Positions 60,045-64,000 of a DNA stretch of 64,000 nucleotides are shown piece by piece. The notes beneath the pieces were generated by a model. The model was not told where the DNA came from, made no database searches, and was given only the letters and a program-made list of their open reading frames with translations. Both the position numbers and the translations under genes were made by a program. This DNA is from Lates calcarifer (lineage: Eukaryota; Chordata; Actinopteri; Centropomidae), in assembly GCF_001640805.2 (NCBI RefSeq), contig NC_066836.1, positions 1,945,798 to 2,009,797 on the forward strand, read 5' to 3'. Position 1 is the stretch's first letter, and the number at the start of each line of letters is the position of its first letter.

Positions 60045-60140
60045 ATGCTATCTGTAGTATTTATGAACCTGGGGCTTGTTTTCTCATGTTTTTGGGTGTA
60101 AATGATACAACTTTTATTGATCAAGTATCTTGACCAGGTA
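60045..60140 (+). repeat. Dispersed repeat, pair with 18118-18260
   Basis: Same orientation as the intron 5 copy, with the shared core CATGTTTTTGGGTGTAAATG. Truncated on the right. Confidence 0.55.
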
Positions 60141-60416
60141 AATATACCACATTAAAGCTGCATTAAGATATTTATGACCACTAGGGGTCAGTAGACAACC
60201 AAGAACTCATAGAAAAAAGGCCCTGTCTGCAGGTTGTGTGACATCGTAGGGCAGCTTTAGGAATATTAAAATAACTGAGTGCTTTTTTCATGTTGGACAG
60301 CAACCAATCATCAAACAGAACATGATACTGTCTGATTCTGCAAAATTACACTTTTAGATTCATTGATCCAAGAGTATCCAAACATGTTGGCTACATTATT
60401 ACTCTGATCTGGATAC

Positions 60417-60960
60417 TGGTGCGTTCCAGTTATACTCAAAAGTCAGAATGTCTGAGTTCCTAGTCAGCAGTTTGAACTGGAATGCTCCCTGAAGTTGGAC
60501 ATCCAACTCGTCAGAAAGTCTGAGCAACTCCACCAACCCCGACAAAGATGGCTGCTATTCACAACAATAGTACTGAATGCTCTGCTAATTTAAGTTCTGT
60601 CTTATTAGTTTCACATTAAGTCATACACATAATACTGATCAGTTTTTATCTGTGGACATGTTGCTATGCTGATTGTAGAGCTTTTTTTTATCAAATGGTG
60701 TTGTTAACAACAGCTACTCCAGGATACGTCTGAATCCGTTCACGTTCATAGCTTGATGTCACCTTTTTTCTCTACTAATTTTTACTTTCTATTCTGAAGT
60801 GTTTGCATTAAAATCGTTAACAGCTGAGGTGTTCTTCAGGTGGAGTGCTGAGTTGTTTTGAGAAACTATAAGGCTTTTCTGCGAGTGTCCATGTTTTTCC
60901 GACTTCTCAACTGAAACCGCTCCCAGTTCCAAGTTCTTACTTCCGATGTCAGTGTCCTCA
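60417..60960. repeat. GTGCGTTCCAGTT-type dispersed repeat (approximate extent)
   Basis: GGTGCGTTCCAGTTATACTC, then AAAGTCAGAATGTCTGAGTT and GTTTGAACTGGAATGC resemble an abundant fish repeat rich in GAAGTCGGAA-like units. TTTTTCCGACTTCTCAACTG near 60895 may be its other end. Confidence 0.4.
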
Positions 60961-61742
60961 AAATCTCTGGGTCCTATCTGTGGCTGTTGCTCGTTGCCTC
61001 CACCAGTGGGCACGTTCAATCCGGAAATGGTGTACATGATTTAGCCACGGTTTCCAGGCTGGACGATATGTTTCCTTGACACAGTGCACTGAGCTTTGAG
61101 GTATGTTTTCTCTCATGTAATGGGAACATCTGAGATGTTTTACCAAATCAGCAGCCACATGTATAAACCTGCCATATTGAAAAAAGTCCTAATCTTCACC
61201 ATGCTCTTGTTGTGCCTTTAACTGAAATGTGTGCAGCACTCCAGTCAACTCCATTTGTTTTACATGTGCAACATAAATAAATCTGATTTGACTTGATAAA
61301 ACAGCAGTGCACATGTGTTCAACCCACCACTGTTTCTATTTATAAAAATGTTTTGATGGGCTTCACTGCTGGCCACGCCCACAGGAAACACTCCATCATC
61401 TTTCAAAGCTTCAACACACAAACTGAACAAGTCAAACAAACAAGATTTATATTAATTTTATTACTGGAAAAGGTGCACATCACAGATTTAAACCCTCCCT
61501 CCCTAACTCACCTTTCTGCCTCAGATGGGTGTTTCCCAAACAGAGACATCAGTGGTGAATAAAATCAGTAAATCAAACTGAACGCCTCAGAGCCTCCCGT
61601 CACCACGACGGCGACAAACACAAAACGCTGTGTGTCCAGGAGAAATGGATTAGTGTTTCTCTCGTTTCCCTCCCTTGTATGGATTTTCTGTTAGACAAGA
61701 AGAAGGAAGAAGAGGAGGAGGAGGAGAGCTGTGGAGAATGGA

Positions 61743-61756
61743 GTTGCCATGGCAAC
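61743..61756. promoter_or_regulatory. Perfect palindromic RFX X-box
   Basis: GTTGCCATGGCAAC, a full 14-bp palindrome and the ideal RFX dimer site, just after a GA-rich run (61687-61730). No neighbouring transcript is visible. Confidence 0.55.
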
Positions 61757-62454
61757 CATCGGCATGTTGGGGGGGGTACAGTGACTACAAGCGCAGGCAT
61801 GTGTGTGAGTGTTTGTGTGTGTTTGTGCAGCAGATCAAAGATTGAGGTTTGTTGGACGTCTGATTTTGGACATTTGGGAGATTTATCCAGGGGAAGGAAA
61901 ATGGACTGAAGAGGAAGAAGAAGAGCTGAATGGGAGCTTCACTGTCTCATCTCCAACATGGGTTGTAAACCACCATCAAAAACACTGCACATTCACACAG
62001 GTGTGTCTTTTCCATCCAAACAGGTGGAACAAATTCAGTATGAGAGTCAGAGATGTCAGTCAAAGAGTTTTCCTACATGGTTCTGAGAAAGCGTAAAATC
62101 AGGCAGAATAAGAAAAAACACCCAGTGAAGGTGGAACTAATGTGGGGTGTAAATACAACTAAATACAATATCTAAATATACAGTGTTTCCCCAAGGGTGA
62201 CTGTTATGGGTTGGTGTGGTTGTTCAATAATTAATAATAATCAACAAACTTGTAGGAGAGCACTCAGGTGGCTTCCCTGTCATCAGCAGCTGAGCCAAAT
62301 TTTAAAAAACACTGATTTTGTCCTGACGTTCAGATGTTTGGGGTCGACACCTGTCCAACAAAACACGACAGACTCTCACACTGAGCTGAAATAAAATGCG
62401 TTCACATAATGCAGGTAAATAACAAAATAAAATATTGAGTTTTTTTGACTAGTA

Positions 62455-62600
62455 GCCTAGTCGCCATTTTGTCACCTGACAGCCACCGTAGACTCTGACA
62501 GGCTTGGAGAGGGAGAGTTCAGGAAACAGGGATTCAATCGGCTGCAATTTGCATTGTCACCACTAGATGGCAGTAAATCCTACACACTGCTCCTTTAAAG
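62455..62600 (-). repeat. Dispersed repeat (AAAGGAGCAGTGTGTAGGAT type), copy 2
   Basis: Reverse complement of the intron 11 repeat. It contains ACCTGACAGCCACCGTAGAC and ends CACACTGCTCCTTTAAAG. Its CCACTAGATGGCAG is a CTCF-core match. Confidence 0.75.
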
Positions 62601-63252
62601 AATGAAACTGTCTCCTAGAAATTCATTTATATACTCAATGATGATTTCATTAAGGTGAATCTGTCTAATGTAATTAGATGCAATCTGGCCTATTATGACC
62701 CTCACAATGTCCCATTCGTCAGAAGCATGTATATTAAATATTTATAATCAAGGTCACAGTTAAAGTTGTTTGTTTGTACTGAGTTACATTATACTAAGAT
62801 GTGTACTGATGTACTTTACAGCAGCAAATACATTTTAACAGAAACACATGGCAGGGATGTTTCCATCATCATCTTGTAGTTTCAAGTTTATTTCAAAGTT
62901 TTCCACCTCCAACCAAGCAGAGATTATTGAATTTCTGGCGTTTCCACTCAGGTAGATGATATGTAGCTAATCAAATATCAGAGTTAAAAAAAGAGAAACA
63001 GAAGAATTTGGAACTAAAAAATCTACTCTGAGAAAAACCCAAACACACGCAGATTGAAAAGCAGCAGTGTGGAAATTAATAACAATAAAACCTCTGTTCA
63101 GTTTTACCTCTAACAATCATTTTTACACCAACATCCACTGATAAATCCAGAAATGATCTCGTCCTTTGGTTTGATGCTGCTTTTATTTCTTTATTATTAA
63201 AGTTAATTTAATGCTGATATTCTGTGAGTAATGTTGGAGGATTGTGTTTTCT

Positions 63253-63272
63253 AAAAAAAAAAAAAAAAAAAA
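63253..63272. repeat. A homopolymer of about 20
   Basis: Uninterrupted A run downstream of the gene. Other tracts of 15 or more lie at 7860-7877 (T), 20624-20638 (A) and 46422-46437 (T). Confidence 0.8.
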
Positions 63273-63667
63273 GTTTTACATATTTCCATTTGTAATGAAA
63301 CAAGCTGGACCAGACTGGACCGGATCAGACAGGGTGTAACGGATCTTGTTATTGTGGCAGCTTTGGCCTCGAGGTGTCAGAGGTCCAAGTCGAGGCTGCG
63401 CTCCTCAACGTATTTGGCTCATTTCTGCTCCCAGAGGTCTCTGACCCAGCTGACCACAAACTCAGACCTGCCTAATCCATTTTCCTGATGGCTGTTCAGT
63501 CTTGCCTGGTTAGAAACTCCCAGCAGATACTCAGCGCTGTACTGGAGGAAAGGTTTCCATGACAAGTGGTATGAAAAATTATTTGAAACTATGCATGAAA
63601 CCTTTCACTCATAATAAGGACTTATTGACATCTTTGTCATTGCACCTCCAAAAGATTTTGCCCTGAA

Positions 63668-64000
63668 TACGAGGGGTGATTGAAAAGTTTGTGTCCTGAT
63701 GCTGCATTCCATTTATCATCGCAGTCAAAATGGCGACCACTTAACCCCTTACTCGTCTTGGGAAAGAAGCAGAGGGCTGATGTTCTATCAAGGTGTAAAA
63801 CTCACCCTGGTCCTCATAAGGATACAAGTAAACACACAACATACACATTCTTGTACACCTATCTTTGTGGGGACTGACCATTGACACAATGCTTTCCCCA
63901 GCCCCTAACATTAACCACTGCAGCTTCACTTTACAACCGACAAGAAATAATGAGGAGTTTATCTCATAGCTCAAGTCAAACTGACAATTTCTGAACCTGT
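63668..64000 (+). mobile_element. Possible mariner-like element end
   Basis: After a TA dinucleotide comes CGAGGGGTGATTGAAAAGTT, close to the inverted-repeat start of mariner-family transposons. The other end, if any, is beyond the window, and no transposase reading frame is visible. Confidence 0.35.

Larger units (their letters stand above)
57723..64000. other. Intergenic region downstream of adcy8
   Basis: No exon of another gene is recognisable on either strand. The region contains a long repeat copy (57905-58495), dispersed repeats (60045-60140, 60417-60960, 62455-62600), CTCF-like motifs (59785, 62560), a perfect RFX X-box (61743), an A tract (63253-63272) and a possible mariner end (63668). 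The open frames here are short and lack supporting context. Confidence 0.75.

Noticed and set aside
1..64000. CRISPR arrays, tRNA/rRNA genes, operons, prophage or defence systems
   Set aside because: No regularly spaced direct repeats, no cloverleaf or rRNA-like sequence seen by eye, and a vertebrate intron-exon layout throughout. A covariance-model scan for small RNAs could not be run.
57723..64000. Exons of a neighbouring gene downstream of adcy8
   Set aside because: No conserved reading frame with splice sites was recognisable on either strand; short frames lie in repeats or simple sequence.

Overview
The window is nuclear DNA of a ray-finned fish, most likely a percomorph. It holds one large, intron-rich, plus-strand gene, adcy8, which encodes the calcium/calmodulin-stimulated membrane adenylate cyclase type 8. 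The fish assignment rests on the gene structure (short phase-exact exons with canonical GT-AG sites and introns of 0.35 to more than 9.5 kb) and on many fragments of dispersed repeats that I recognise from teleost genomes. There are no operons, CRISPR arrays, phage genes or bacterial-type signals.

Layout. 1-9544 is the end of a large first intron. Exon 1 (N-terminus and transmembrane helices 1-5) lies upstream of the window. Seventeen coding exons follow, numbered 2-18 to match the 18-exon mammalian gene. Exons 2-7 (9545-21730) give TM6, the linker helix and the C1a catalytic half. Exon 8 (31069-31266) is the 66-codon C1b cassette. Exons 9-13 (35372-41246) give the second six-helix membrane block, with the 30-codon glycosylated-loop cassette as exon 11. 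Exons 14-18 (45537-55655) give the C2 catalytic half and the C2b calmodulin-binding tail. All splice phases join, and the 17 exons sum to 2808 bp, or 935 residues plus stop. A 3' UTR of about 2 kb, enlarged by two transposon-derived insertions, runs to an AATAAA at 57697. About 6.3 kb beyond it, to 64000, contains no gene that I can see.

How the gene works. C1 (exons 3-7) supplies the two metal-binding aspartates. C2 (exons 15-18) supplies the adenine-recognising Lys/Asp and the catalytic Asn/Arg. The halves assemble at the membrane to make cAMP, and calmodulin acts through the N-terminus (off window) and the C2b tail. Two frame-neutral cassettes (66 and 30 codons) match the known mammalian AC8 splice variants, and both have weak 5' splice sites here.

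Most notable non-textbook observations: (i) a decayed tandem copy of the 30-codon exon about 80 bp downstream of it; (ii) two direct copies of a 333-bp repeat core, 35.6 kb apart, differing at only two positions, each carrying a perfect CRE; (iii) a 670-bp hAT-like element with a 7/8 target-site duplication inside the 3' UTR; (iv) two perfect CREs just upstream of exon 17; (v) two RFX X-box matches; (vi) CTCF-like motifs downstream of the gene; (vii) a 440-bp foldback element about 100 bp after exon 14, which has a poor donor. I found no convincing new biological system. The interest lies in the regulatory and transposon architecture around a well-known gene.
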